This document shows positions 41,120 through 52,300 of a stretch of 64,000 nt of DNA, piece after piece. The position numbers and the translations under genes were made by a program. Position 1 is the first letter of the stretch; each line of letters begins with the position of its first letter. The stretch is from Onthophagus taurus (lineage: Eukaryota > Arthropoda > Insecta > Coleoptera > Scarabaeidae). The notes below the pieces were generated by a model. The model had not been told where the DNA came from. It saw only the letters and a list, made by a program, of their open reading frames with translations, and searched no databases. Location of the stretch: contig NC_091972.1 of the NCBI RefSeq assembly GCF_036711975.1, forward strand, positions 32,369,001 through 32,433,000, in the 5' to 3' direction.

Positions 41120-44040
41120 AGAAATTTTCTTGTCTTTCTTTATAAGTATTTTGGTGTATTATGAACACCGGGAGTTTTTTCAGAGTTGCATATCTAAATA
41201 TACGATCACTTGTACCGAAGTTGCTTTTGATTAAGTCACTACTAGTGCACAATAACATAGATGTATTAGCTTTGTCTGAGACGTGGTTGGATGAGGATAG
41301 ATTTGAAATTGTGAACAATTTAGATTTTGATAATGAAAGTTCTATTAAATTTGAACAGCTCTGGTTGAGAGTGTCTACTGGATCGGGTATCATATGCCTG
41401 GGTTGTGTGTATAAAGCTCCTTCTGAGCATTATAAAAATTTCTTGGATGAATTGGAAAATTCGTTGTCAGGCATGTTGATGTCGACAGACAGAATATTGT
41501 GCTGTGGAGATTTTAATATTGATCTGCTAAATTCTCAGAGTAAAGATACAGATTATATCTTGTCTTTTTATGACTCTTTGGGTGGCTTTCACCTGATTAA
41601 TGCTCCTACCAGAGTCTCATTGTGACTCTGGATACGTCGACACTTTTAGACCTTATTTGCCTTGTGGTTTTTCTGATCACGATTTAGTGTACTGTGACTG
41701 TAAGCTGAGCAACCCAATGACAGAGCCTGCATATAAACTGGTCAGATCACTAAAGTATATTGATCAATTATCGGTCAAATCTGACTTAAGTAATATAGCC
41801 TTCAACAAAATATTTTATATGCAGGATAAATGACAAAGTTTGCTTTTTACTCAACAAATAATTAATATTTTTGACGTTCATGCTCCTTTACGTTTATGCA
41901 AGTTCACAAAGCCTAGTGCTCCTTGGCTAACGAATAATATTAAGTTTATGATGCGCCTAAGAGACAGAGCAAAGTCAAAATTCAGAAGGACAGGCAGTGC
42001 CTCACATTGGAACTATTACAAGGACTTGCTAAACTTTACTACTAATGCTATTAAAAATGAAAAGAGGGCTTATTTCAAATACATTTCGACCAAACGCGAT
42101 TCTAAGCAAACATGGGGTGGTTTGAAACATTTGCAAAATAATTCTATGACTCATAATAACAGTCAATTACCCACACAGTTGCAGAATCCTGATGGCATAA
42201 AAAGTTTTTTTGTTCATAGTGTTCAAGATATCCTTGACGATATTACGTTGGACGAGACTGATGATTGCTATAAAGAGTTTGCAGCTTTCACTTCCAATGT
42301 ATTTTTATTTCGTACGGTTACCACGTCTATTATTATTTATTATTAATAATAATACCACGTCTGAGGTTATGGAAGTAATTTCAGTCATAAGCTCTTCTTC
42401 AATGGGGACTGACTTGGTTGGTATTAGTATGCTTCGGATGTGTTGCCCTGTTATTTTGACGTATTTGACACACATTTTAAATTCTTGTTTAGTTGCAAAT
42501 ATTTTTCCTGATCAATGGAAACGGGCTGTTGTGCTTCTATTATCAAAGAAAAAGAATACAGTTGATTATGGGGACTTCCGTCCGATCAGTATTTTGCCAA
42601 CTATGTCTAAAATCTTGGAAAAAGTAATGAAAAATCAATTAATCCCTTATATTGAACAGAACAACTTGTTACCAGTTGTGGCGTTGCACATATTCCCTGC
42701 CACATTGATTTTACTACCTTTTTAAAAAATCAAGAAATCTGTTTTTACGTTACTATGTATAAGTTCATTTTTTATTATTAATTATATAGACTTAAGCAAA
42801 AGAGAAAATCAATTATTTTATTTTTCAAAATACAAAATCTTTTTCAAAAAATACTATTATTCTATTATTTTATAATATGTGAGAAAACTCCCACACCAGT
42901 TCAGCAATCTGGTTTTCGTGCTGATCATAGTTGCACTATAGCTATGCTAAGACTCACTGATGATGTTTTGGGTGCAGCTGACAAAGGTATGCTTACAGCG
43001 GTGGTACTCCTGGATTTTTCTAAGGTATTTGACACCATTGATCATACATTGCTCTGTCGTATAATGGGGTTGTTGAGACTGGGTCGTGGTGCCGTGGCAC
43101 CAATACAAAACTACTTAACAGGTAGAACACAAAAGGTAAGAGTTGGTGATCGGGAATCGCAAGAAGTTATTGTTGGTTCAGGTGTTCCGCAGGGTTCCGT
43201 CCTGGGACCGCTTCTCTTTGCACTCTATACTTCTAGTTTCGCTACCAACTTGTCCTCTTCTAATATTAATATGTATGCTGATGATATTCAAATATACCAA
43301 TCATTTCGTCGTGGCGAGAGTCATGATGTGGAGACAAATTTAAATAGAGATTTACAAATTATCCATAAGATTGCTAATTTCCGTCAATTGAAGATTAACC
43401 CTGTCAAATCTATGTGGATATGCTTTGGAAGTTCTGTAGAGAGTTAATATTGATCTAAAATTGGAAAATATACCTTTGTAGCGTGTAGATAATGTGAAGT
43501 GCTTGGGTCTAACACTTGATAATAGCTTTAGATAATAGTGGGCAGATTAATGATTATATAAAGAAAACTTATTTCTATCTTAGGCAATTTTATCCTCATA
43601 GAGCTTATCAAAAAACAATTATGTGATGCTTACCACGCAGTGATCGATATGGATACGGCTTATCGTATTCAGAAAGTACAAAATTGCTGCCTTCGTTACA
43701 TCTTTGCTATCAGGAAGTATGACCGAGTATCACACAGGCCGAAATATGTGAACTGGTTAAAAATGAGTTCTAGACGTGAACTGCTTACTTTGTTATTATT
43801 TCACAAAATAATCATGACACAGATCCCACGATACCTGTATGACAAAATTACATTTAAATCAAATGACGGAAGATATCCAACCAGGTTTTGTCTTACAATC
43901 ATACCACCTAAATATAGAACATCATTGTTTCAGCGGTCTTTCACAAACCATGTCTATAAATCTTACGGAAGCTTACCTATGTCGGTATTTGAAGGATTGA
44001 GAGACATTTGAAAGGTGGTCATTTCTTTACCAGAATTATA
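41120..44040 (+). pseudogene. Jockey/CR1-like LINE, nearly full-length ORF2, broken
   Basis: 41161-41625 encodes the endonuclease ('YLNIRSLVPK', 'LALSETWLD', 'GDFNIDLL'). 41600-41833 gives its end ('GFSDHDLVYCDC', catalytic DH) in a shifted frame. 41840-42346 is the linker ('PWLTNNIKFMMRLRDRAKSKF'). 42210-42725 starts the polymerase ('YGDFRPISILPTMSKILEKV') and is cut by a 217-bp insertion at 42678-42894. 42944-43447 continues it ('GVPQGSVLGPLLFALYTSS', catalytic 'YADDIQIY'). 43640-44011 is the C-terminal region ending 'SYGSLPMSVFEGL'. Several frameshifts make it inactive. The same lineage lies on the minus strand at 57170-59910. Confidence 0.85.
42678..42894. mobile_element. 217-bp insertion with 7-bp target duplication inside LINE
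   Basis: accagtt occurs at 42671-42677 and again at 42895-42901, exactly where the LINE reading is interrupted. Ignoring one copy plus the insert lets the polymerase reading run on without a break. The insert begins gtggcgttgcacatattccc and ends aatatgtgagaaaactcccac, so its ends are partly inverted. It is AT-rich and encodes nothing. Confidence 0.7.
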
Positions 44041-44089
44041 ATGTTGTGATAGATGAACGTTGTTAGTGATAGAATGAAGATTAAATCTA

Positions 44090-44790
44090 AATTGTCTAAA
44101 ACATGAAAACATAATAGAATTGTATAAAACCAGACTAAATACTAAATTGCAAAGAACACTATTCGATAGCATAGAGGACGAGTTTCAGTACTTATATAAA
44201 ATTATGCATAAAAGCAGCAACGATAGAGGCGTTAGGTAGCCAAGCAAAAAAAGAAAAACGTCAAAAGTCATTGGTGCGATGACGAGATTAAATCTGAAAT
44301 AGAGAAAAAAACAAAAATTATACAACACTGTGTTAAGCTTCAAAAGGCTAAACGATAAATTTAAGTATAAGCAAGTACAAGCACGTGTATGAAAAATGAT
44401 TACTACAAACAAAAATGAAAAATGGGAGAAAATATGCTCTAGACTCAAAACCTACCTAAGAGGAAGAATAAACAATATTTCGAAAAAAATGCTACGAGAA
44501 AACAGAAAGATGTTAGGAAATATACCTCATGCCATTCATGCCAGAAATGTATAAATGGATTGAATATACCAAAGGAATAGAAGTTGTCATATATATCAGT
44601 AATCCACAAGAAAGGGGATAAAAATAAATGCGACAATTATAGAGGAATTATTGGTAACCAATACGAACTACTATCCAATGAGTTGGATATATGGTATTGA
44701 TGGAGAAATGTGGATGAGAGGACTGAAGGAGGAAACGTAGAGTAACAGAGATGAATGGAGATTAGGAATATATATATGTATAGCAATTTT
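44090..44790 (+). pseudogene. RTE-like LINE linker and polymerase-start fragment
   Basis: Frames read 'LYKTRLNTKLQRTLFDSIED', basic linker blocks, then 'ISVIHKKGDKNKCDNYRGI' at about 44590-44650, the classical start of the polymerase. After that the copy jumps to a short C-terminal scrap ('RDEWRLGI'). It directly follows the Jockey-like LINE. Confidence 0.6.
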
Positions 44791-47419
44791 ACGTTTTATC
44801 CAATATGATGATCGAATGACTAGAGCTAAGACATTTGAATCTTTTGTGACAAATTCCCGGCAAATCTATAAATACGGGAAGGAAGTAGTTATTATAAGTA
44901 ACATGATATACGCGAATCGAATCAGTACGACAGTGGTTGTTATATAACAATGAACAATTTTTTAACTAATTGGTACAAGATCATCTCCACCATAAAATGA
45001 GTATTTCAAAACAACTCTCAAATACAATCGTAATATTCAGGCTTGTTCCACAATCTGGGAAGAATTTTTATATCCGCTTGTTTTTCCGGAAATATAACAA
45101 TTACTTCATACTTACATGAATACTTTGAAGATGACAGAATATCTCAGATAATCCTGGATTACAATTCGTCTAAAATGGGGTATAACTAGCCCCAAATGGT
45201 AACGGTATATAGTTGTGCACGTGGAAGCAGAAGATAGCTGAAACTTCATTTACTATTAAACTTAAAAATAAGTTTTTTAAAACTAAAAGATAAGATTTTT
45301 TGATGTCCATCTAAAATTTGCCAACATACTAGGATTTTATTTGCCTTGGCACCTTTCCCATGTTTGTTGCTACCAGCTGCTAGGTTCTTGGAAAAGAAGT
45401 TGAGATGGGAGTTTAGAAAGTATATTTTAAGTGACATTTTTGTTCTTTTGAGAACTTCTATCATTCTTCAGATTTCTGTAACGAACTCAACCTTTCTTCG
45501 AATATATTATCTTTGAACAATTCCCTGATCTGAGATATGACAAAAATTCCTTACTTTATTCTTGTATCACTAATTAAGGAAAGTATAAAAAACCTGAACA
45601 GTTGCGATCCATGCCTTTGACAACATTTTTTATCAAACTTAGTTCTATATTAAAAAGTGATAATAGTACTTTGGTGGGTTCGACAAGAGGGGTGTATGAA
45701 TTTCATCTACAATTGCACTACATGAAGGTAAATCGATTACATGATGATTTGCAGCGTCATTTGTCTAATTTGGCATTGCAGGTGTAGGTAAATTATCACT
45801 ATGAGGGAATGGGTGTTGCAGAACGTACATTTGCATATTTTACAGTATGTTTTAACGTCATATTTACCCTGTTTATATTAGTCAGGCAAAAGTAGCAATC
45901 AGGTACGTGATCTACAGGTTATGTCCAAATCATGGGTTTTCCAAAAAGCTTATATCGCGTTCCTTTTGCCCAACCTGTAAGATTCTTTACGCATGTCATA
46001 CAGCATATGTCAGGTACCCAATCCTTATGATGAGCCACAGGACCAAAAATAAAGCCAAAATAATCACGATAACACTGCTTTACCAGTTCAATGAAATTTC
46101 GTCGCTGACTTACGTTGTTACTTAAGTAACAACGATTACCTTTTATATGCTAAACTCACAATTTAACACTGTTTTAAATGAAAACTTGTTGCAGCGTAAT
46201 AAATTAATAATTATAATCAGTTATTGTACAAAATATGTACAATGAAGAATTTGTTATCGTAAATGTTGCATTGATAATTTAAATAAAAAAAAGAACACTT
46301 TAAAACTTACAAAACACTTATTAAAGAACAACCTTTTTCGACCGTAAATCATCATTTTTCAAGTTTTGATACTCCTAATGATAAAGAATATGTGCGTGCA
46401 TTATGACTAATTATATCGAAACATAATAAACGTGAGTAAATATTCACAAGTCAGCTTTTCTTAAGTGGGATAGACTTTTTTTGCTTTATAATGTCACTTG
46501 GGTTACTAACTTTCCAACTTTTTTGTATTGCTCCTCAAAAATCAGTAACTGCCTTTTTAGTCAGAAAGAACGATTCTTTTGTTAGAAGACATAATCGGAT
46601 AGAATCAAAACATTATATTACCTACAAAAGGATTACAAAACTACACCCTTACAAATTGAAGATATTAACAACTATTGCATTTTAAAACGTACCGATATTC
46701 AATTTATGTTGGGTTCATTGTAATGCAATAAAATTAAGGCTACTAAATTAGAAGACGATAAATTCTAGAAGAATTGCTTAAGTAATACTTAATAATAACT
46801 GTTGTAATAGTTGTTACAATAAGTTTACATTACATAACATTACATTCCATGTAATTTTATTTATAAATCTAATCTGTATCTAAATTTAATTTATATTAAT
46901 TAATCTTTTTCGCGATTATCTGCTCTAAAAAGTTACCATACGATCGCTTGATAACTGAATTAACAAGGTTGTTTGTTATATTAATGAACATTTTTACGAA
47001 CTTTTTTTCATTAAAATAATTAATTGTTTATTACTCTGTTATCAGTTATCAACCAACAAAAAATTGTTTCGCAGGCTTAATAAATTCTTGTACTATATAT
47101 AATTCTTCAATTCATTGATTTTTTTGTTGTTTTCAATGTATAATGAGATATTTACTGAAAACAGCATAAAATTTGTATTTATTGTCCGATTTTGATATAT
47201 TTTTTTTTAAATAGAACTTAAAAAACTACTTTAAGACAAAGTGTCACATTTTTATTACAAAAGCCAAGGTCTAAGTGCTCTTTGAAATGGGTATATACCA
47301 AATTCTATCAAAAATGATGGCATTAATAGTTGCAGCTAAATAGAAAATACGGTATTAACATTAGTCGTAATTCATTAACAATTTATACCTTTAACGCTAC
47401 AAAACTTTCAAGTTAACTT
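44791..47419. other. 2.6 kb without a recognisable gene
   Basis: AT-rich. Short open frames exist, for example 45602-45787 on + (61 residues with 'YEFHLQLHYMKVNRLHDDLQRHL', which looks protein-like but unassigned) and 46491-46685. None has a family signature or splice structure I can support. The first may be a decayed exon or transposon scrap. Confidence 0.4.
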
Positions 47420-47625
47420 TTAAAACCCGACATTTCAACAGATCTGGTGAACGAGGAGCCCATTCAATACTATCTCATCTATCAATCCATTCTCTTCGAA
47501 ATACTTCATCTAAATAATGCCGAACATTTGCAAAGTGAGCTAGAGCTACGTATTGTTGAAACCATATCTGATTCAAATTGGCTTCAAACAGATTTTTAAG
47601 TGCTCCTATCATCTGTTAAATTTCC
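47420..47625 (-). pseudogene. mariner-like transposase scrap
   Basis: The minus strand reads 'NLNQIWFQQYVALAHFANV', 'YLDEVF' and 'SIEWAPRSPDLLKC', the second and third catalytic regions of a DDE_3 transposase. The catalytic D of the QQDGA block is Y here, and a stop follows 'WIDR'. No ends are found. Confidence 0.65.
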
Positions 47626-47676
47626 TTCGATAAAGTATGGCCTAATTAACTGAGTACCCACTATACCCAACATATA

Positions 47677-48097
47677 CAGCGTGTCCCGTATCTTCCGCAT
47701 CAGAGCATTATACGGTTGTAGGATACATTATTCTGAAGCGATCTTTCTAATAAAATTTTTTCGAAATGTTTATAATAACCGCACGGGAACTGTTTAAAGG
47801 AACTGTTTTTCGTCCAATCAGCAGATCGCAAATCAGACTCAGGTAATCGGTGCCACCCTCGGCCGGTTCGCTACGCCGATGATAACTCGTTTCCCACATG
47901 TACTCACCAATAGATTCGTCATGGAAAGAGAAATAAACTTTTTCGATGAATCAAAGTCGTCCGTTATTGGTCGTCGTTAAACAGTTCCCGTGCGGTTATT
48001 ATAAACATTTCGAAAAATTTTTATTAGAAAGATCGCTTCAGAATAATGTATTCTACAACCGTATAATGCTCTGATGCGGAAGATACGGGACACGCTG
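47677..48097. mobile_element. 421-bp palindromic MITE, TA target
   Basis: Starts cagcgtgtcccgtatcttcc and ends with its inverted copy. The inverted repeats run about 130 bp (47677-47805 against 47970-48097) with very few mismatches. It is flanked by TA at 47675-47676 and 48098-48099. The central 165 bp is GC-richer and non-coding. High arm identity suggests a recent insertion. Confidence 0.9.
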
Positions 48098-48445
48098 TAT
48101 AGGCAATACCACGCGAATGACTCCTCGTTTTCCGTTATTATTTTCCGCATACGGTATAGATATTATGCCCATAAGTTAGCGTGTGTTAGATTAAAGTGGC
48201 TTCTCATGAATGCGCTATTTCGTACGTTTTCACGCGGTGAGTCATTCACACTTCTGGTGGTATGGACTATATTTATCATTTGTGCTCTTTGAATACGGTA
48301 TTTAAATAGAGATAATATAATAATAGAGATTTGTATAATTCCAATACCTTTCATTATGCCTAATTACATTCCTACACAATGAAACCTTTACATTCGTCGG
48401 TAAAACATATCTCGATAAGGAAATTCTTACTAAATTCTAATATAC

Positions 48446-48960
48446 AGGGTTAGGCAGGGAGGTATGGATGATTTGCAATAACAGTTACACACTCATTTTT
48501 CAACGAAACTTAAATTTTATTTTTTCAATGTGTAGGTAGCTTGAATGTTGCCATTACAAAAATTAAAGAATTTCTTGTGTTATTGTGTCACTTAGGGCTT
48601 GAAGTGTACGTGGTTTGCTTATATATACTCCTTCTTTGAGGTAGCCACATAAAAAAAGTCACAAGGTGACAGGTCCGGTGACCGAGGAGGCCACTCCACA
48701 TCTCCACGTAATGAAATGAGGCGACCAGGAAGGTCTGCCTTAAAAATTCCATAGGTCTCGATGTATGGCATGTCGCCCCATCTTGTTGAAACCATACAGT
48801 ATTGAGGTTGATACTCCATTCTTACTAAGAACTAAATGGCGGTTCCTGACGAATAGATACCCCCACTCCTTATCCACCAAGGTTCTCCACACCTTGCGTG
48901 GCGCCACGTTCAAATCATCCATAACTCCCTGCCTCTATCGAAACCATCTTTAGTTTGTTT
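48446..48960 (-). pseudogene. Truncated mariner-like element, 3' half
   Basis: The + strand shows an outer terminus tacagggttaggcaggga at 48446. The minus strand carries the matching transposase C-terminus: 48922-48740 'WRTLVDKEWGYLF' and 48819-48619 'LPGRLISLRGDVEWPPRSPDLSPCDFF'. The N-terminal half and the other terminus are missing, and the frames are broken. Confidence 0.75.
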
Positions 48961-49709
48961 TTTCATTATTTGAATTTTTTCGGTTTAAATTTATTCTTAT
49001 GTAATAGACGCAAAATTTAAGAATGGCTTATATGGTGTACTTGTGCAGTTCTGCGTGAGGATGCATGTGGATCATCAATAAAGGTAAGCATTGCGTTTAA
49101 TGTTTTGTTAGCACTCATAAAATTACTGTATTAACGTTTTCAGTGTTGATCTTTCACGCTGAAGTGATCATCACTTCCTCAAAATGTTTTACAGTACAAT
49201 AACACCCTATGTATTGTATATTAAAATGAAAGACTTCGTCTCTCTAATATCTACGATCGTTATAAAGAGTAAAGGCAATTGAATCAAAATCATCATCATT
49301 AATTTCTGCTACTACTTCGTCAATCTGGCAACATATCCGTGGGTCTGAGAAGTGGATATTGATTCATCTTATATATTCTAAGTAGCTATAGTTCATTACG
49401 AGGAGGTCTTTTGCATTCCAGTTCGTTCTGTTTTGAGCGAAATAGTACACATTTTTCAGCACATGTATAGGAGATGTGCCTCCTTTTACCATTTTCTTTG
49501 TTAACCGTCTCTCACCTCTTTATTACCGTTTGAAAACGACCCAGTCACTAAAATGTATGCAACCGTCTATACCGCTGTGATGGGAGTGTAGTACAGCAGC
49601 ATTACGTTGGTAAAAGTTGGCGGTATTTTGTATCAAAAAATAAGAGTTTGTATTCGAAGCGTAAATATTAAGATTTTGTTTTTTTTTGGCAATGTTTGTA
49701 AGTATGTAA
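48961..49709. other. No gene seen
   Basis: Mixed-composition DNA without coding signal or recognisable repeat. Confidence 0.4.
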
Positions 49710-49711
49710 TA

Positions 49712-50881
49712 CAGTGTGTCACAAAAGTCCGGGAGTTTATTGCGATGTTGTAACTTAGTTTGGTTTTGTAGTATGACTGTGAAATTTTGATCATATGTTC
49801 GTCTTATCGTACTAAAGACTCCTTAAAAAATCCAAAGGATTGCTTTGTGCCATTTCAGGTAATGGTGTCCGACGATTTTGAGCCAAAGGTGACTCAGAAG
49901 AAGATTGGAAAAATCACCGGAGTTTCTCGTAGAGACGGCTATTAACAATCCGTCGTTATCCGGGAGACCGGTAGCATTGAGGATCGTCCCAAAAGTGGCA
50001 AACCAAAGACTGTCGCATGTCGTGACTGTCACCATGGTCAAGCGAGTCTGGGACTTTAAGATCCGCCAGAAATCCAAGGGATGTCTTAGAAAAATTGGAG
50101 CTGATATCAGCCGTTTGTGCACATGATCGTCAAACATCGTTTGGGGCTTCGTAACGTCATGATGCAAAAGAATCAATCCACAAATCTCACGAACTTCTGA
50201 AACCAGCGGAGTTGAAAGGCATGGTCTCCACTGACAAGAGTTCTCGCGCGAACTATTCAGGAAGTGAATGAGCGTGGTCGCATTGTTTCCCGAAAGGGCC
50301 ATGATTTCGGCTGGAGTCACTTCGATCAGGAAGACACAGCTGATTTTTGTGAATTCAAAGGTTTAGATCAACTCCCAGAACTACCTTGATGAGATTGTGA
50401 TGAAGGATGTTCCTCGGAGCTTGTCTCACTTCAACTGACGCCCCTGGGTAATCCAATGGGAGTTATCCAATTTTCCAGCTACGATCACCTCCATTGAGTG
50501 CCCCCCCTACTTGCCTGGTTTGAACACCCTCGAATTTTCCGTGTGGTCGGTCCTTGACAGCAAGGCCTGTGCTTCAGAAGGCATGGAACAATCTTGACGT
50601 CAAGTACCTCTCCGCCACGGAGGCTGCATTTCCCAAGCGTCTGCGTGCCTGTGTGAAGGCGAAGGGTGGATACTTCGAACTTTGATCGTACATTGTTATC
50701 TGTTAACACATTGGCTGCCACGTGATCACGCCATGATGGCATTCATATATGAATGACACTGTGTTAATGCTTGTATGAAATGTATGCCAAATTTCATGTC
50801 CCTATGTGCTTCTGTCTGACTGCCACGTGTTCTGTTTTGATCAACAGGAATATCATTCCCCCAGACTTTTGTGACATCCTG
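49712..50881 (+). mobile_element. 1.17-kb Tc1/mariner element, dead transposase
   Basis: Flanked by TA at 49710-49711 and 50882-50883. Ends: left cagtgtgtcacaaaagtccg, right with inverted ccagacttttgtgacatcctg. GC content is higher than in the flanks. The + strand carries broken pieces of a transposase: HTH part near 49960-50120 ('RRLLTIRRYPGDR' and neighbours), 'FSVWSVLDSKA' near 50530 and the C-terminal 'RLRACVKAKGGYFEL' before a stop at about 50685. Stops and frame changes are frequent. Confidence 0.85.
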
Positions 50882-51049
50882 TATAGTTTTTCTAAGTTAG
50901 TCTTGTAGTGGTTGATTTTTACTTTATCAATTGTCCTTTGTAAAATCTACCAGGTGGGAAAGTATAAGTACCAACTTTAGGAAATTGTAACACTAAAAAT
51001 TTCCCGACATACTTTTCTGCACTTTTATACAGGTGTGCATAACAGTTCA

Positions 51050-52300
51050 AAAAGCCCGAATTTTTAATTTTGACTGCTATATGTTGGTAATGGGACAAGA
51101 TTGTTAATTGTATCTACTTTTAGGACTAACTAGGATTATTTTTGTGCATAATATCTCTTTCCTCGTATTTTAATATCTGACTTCTAACCTTTTTATAGAT
51201 TCAAAAATATCCAAATTTGATAGGTTATGATCGTTAGGATAAAATCGTTTATTATTTATTTTTTCGGGTTAATTGGAATTACTTTTCAAACATAAAACTT
51301 TTTCTCATCTCTTTTAATTCCTAAGATAAAATCTGTTCCCTTTAAAATGTCGGTTTTCCAATATTCTTAATTTTGACTGCCATATGTTGGTAATATTAGT
51401 TAATGGGACAAAATTGTTAATTGCATATACTTTTAGGAGTAATTTAGTCCATATTTATACATAATCTCTCTTTCCACCTCTTTTAATTTATGAATTATAA
51501 ACCTTTTTCGGTTAAGAAATTTCCAAATTTGAATACTTTGAGTCACAATTAAAATAAGTTGGTAAAATTGATCGTTGGGTTTCATCGTATGTTGTATATA
51601 TCTTTTGGGTTAATTAGGATCATTTTTAGGCATAAAATCTCTTTGCACCACATTCAAATTCACAGTTATAACCTTTTTTTAGGTTCAAAAATATTCAAAT
51701 TTAAAACTTTTGTTTGAACTAGGTTAAGTTGGTAAAATTAGCCGCTGGTGTAAAAACGTTTATTGTATATGATTTTTTGATTAATTATAATCATTTTTCG
51801 TGTATAAGTTAGTCAAAATTTAGTCAAAATCTCGATATTCCAATTTTGTTTAATTTTGACTGCAATGTATTGGTAATATTGGTTAATGGAACAAGGTTGT
51901 TAATTGAATCTACTTTTAAGGCTAATTAGGCTTATTTTTGTTCATAATATCTCTTGCCACCTATTTTAATTTGTAACTTATAATCTTTTTTCAGAATCAA
52001 AAATGTCCAAACTTGATAATATTTCATTTCAACTAAGTTAAGTTGATAGAATTGATCGATAGTATTAAAACGTTTATTGTATATGTTTTTTTAATTAATT
52101 ATAATTATTTTTCGTGTATAAATTTTATTCCCATCTCTTTTCATTTTTGAGATAAACCCTCTTTTAGTCGAAATCGCGATTTTTCAATTTTTTGGATTTT
52201 GTTTAATTTTGACTGCCATATTTATGTTAATAATATTTGTTAATTGGACAAAGTTGTCGATTGTAAGTCGGTTGGAAGAATTGAACGGTAGTATAAAAAC
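51050..52300. repeat. Diverged tandem repeat, four units of ~300-475 bp
   Basis: The phrase aattttgactgc(c/t)atatgtt(g) recurs near 51066, 51370, 51845 and 52207. Each copy is followed by a shared order of phrases: ggacaa.gttgttaattg, cttttaggactaa, cataatatctctttcc, aattgatcg, cgtttattgtatat. Units differ in length through indels and are well diverged. No coding potential. Confidence 0.75.
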
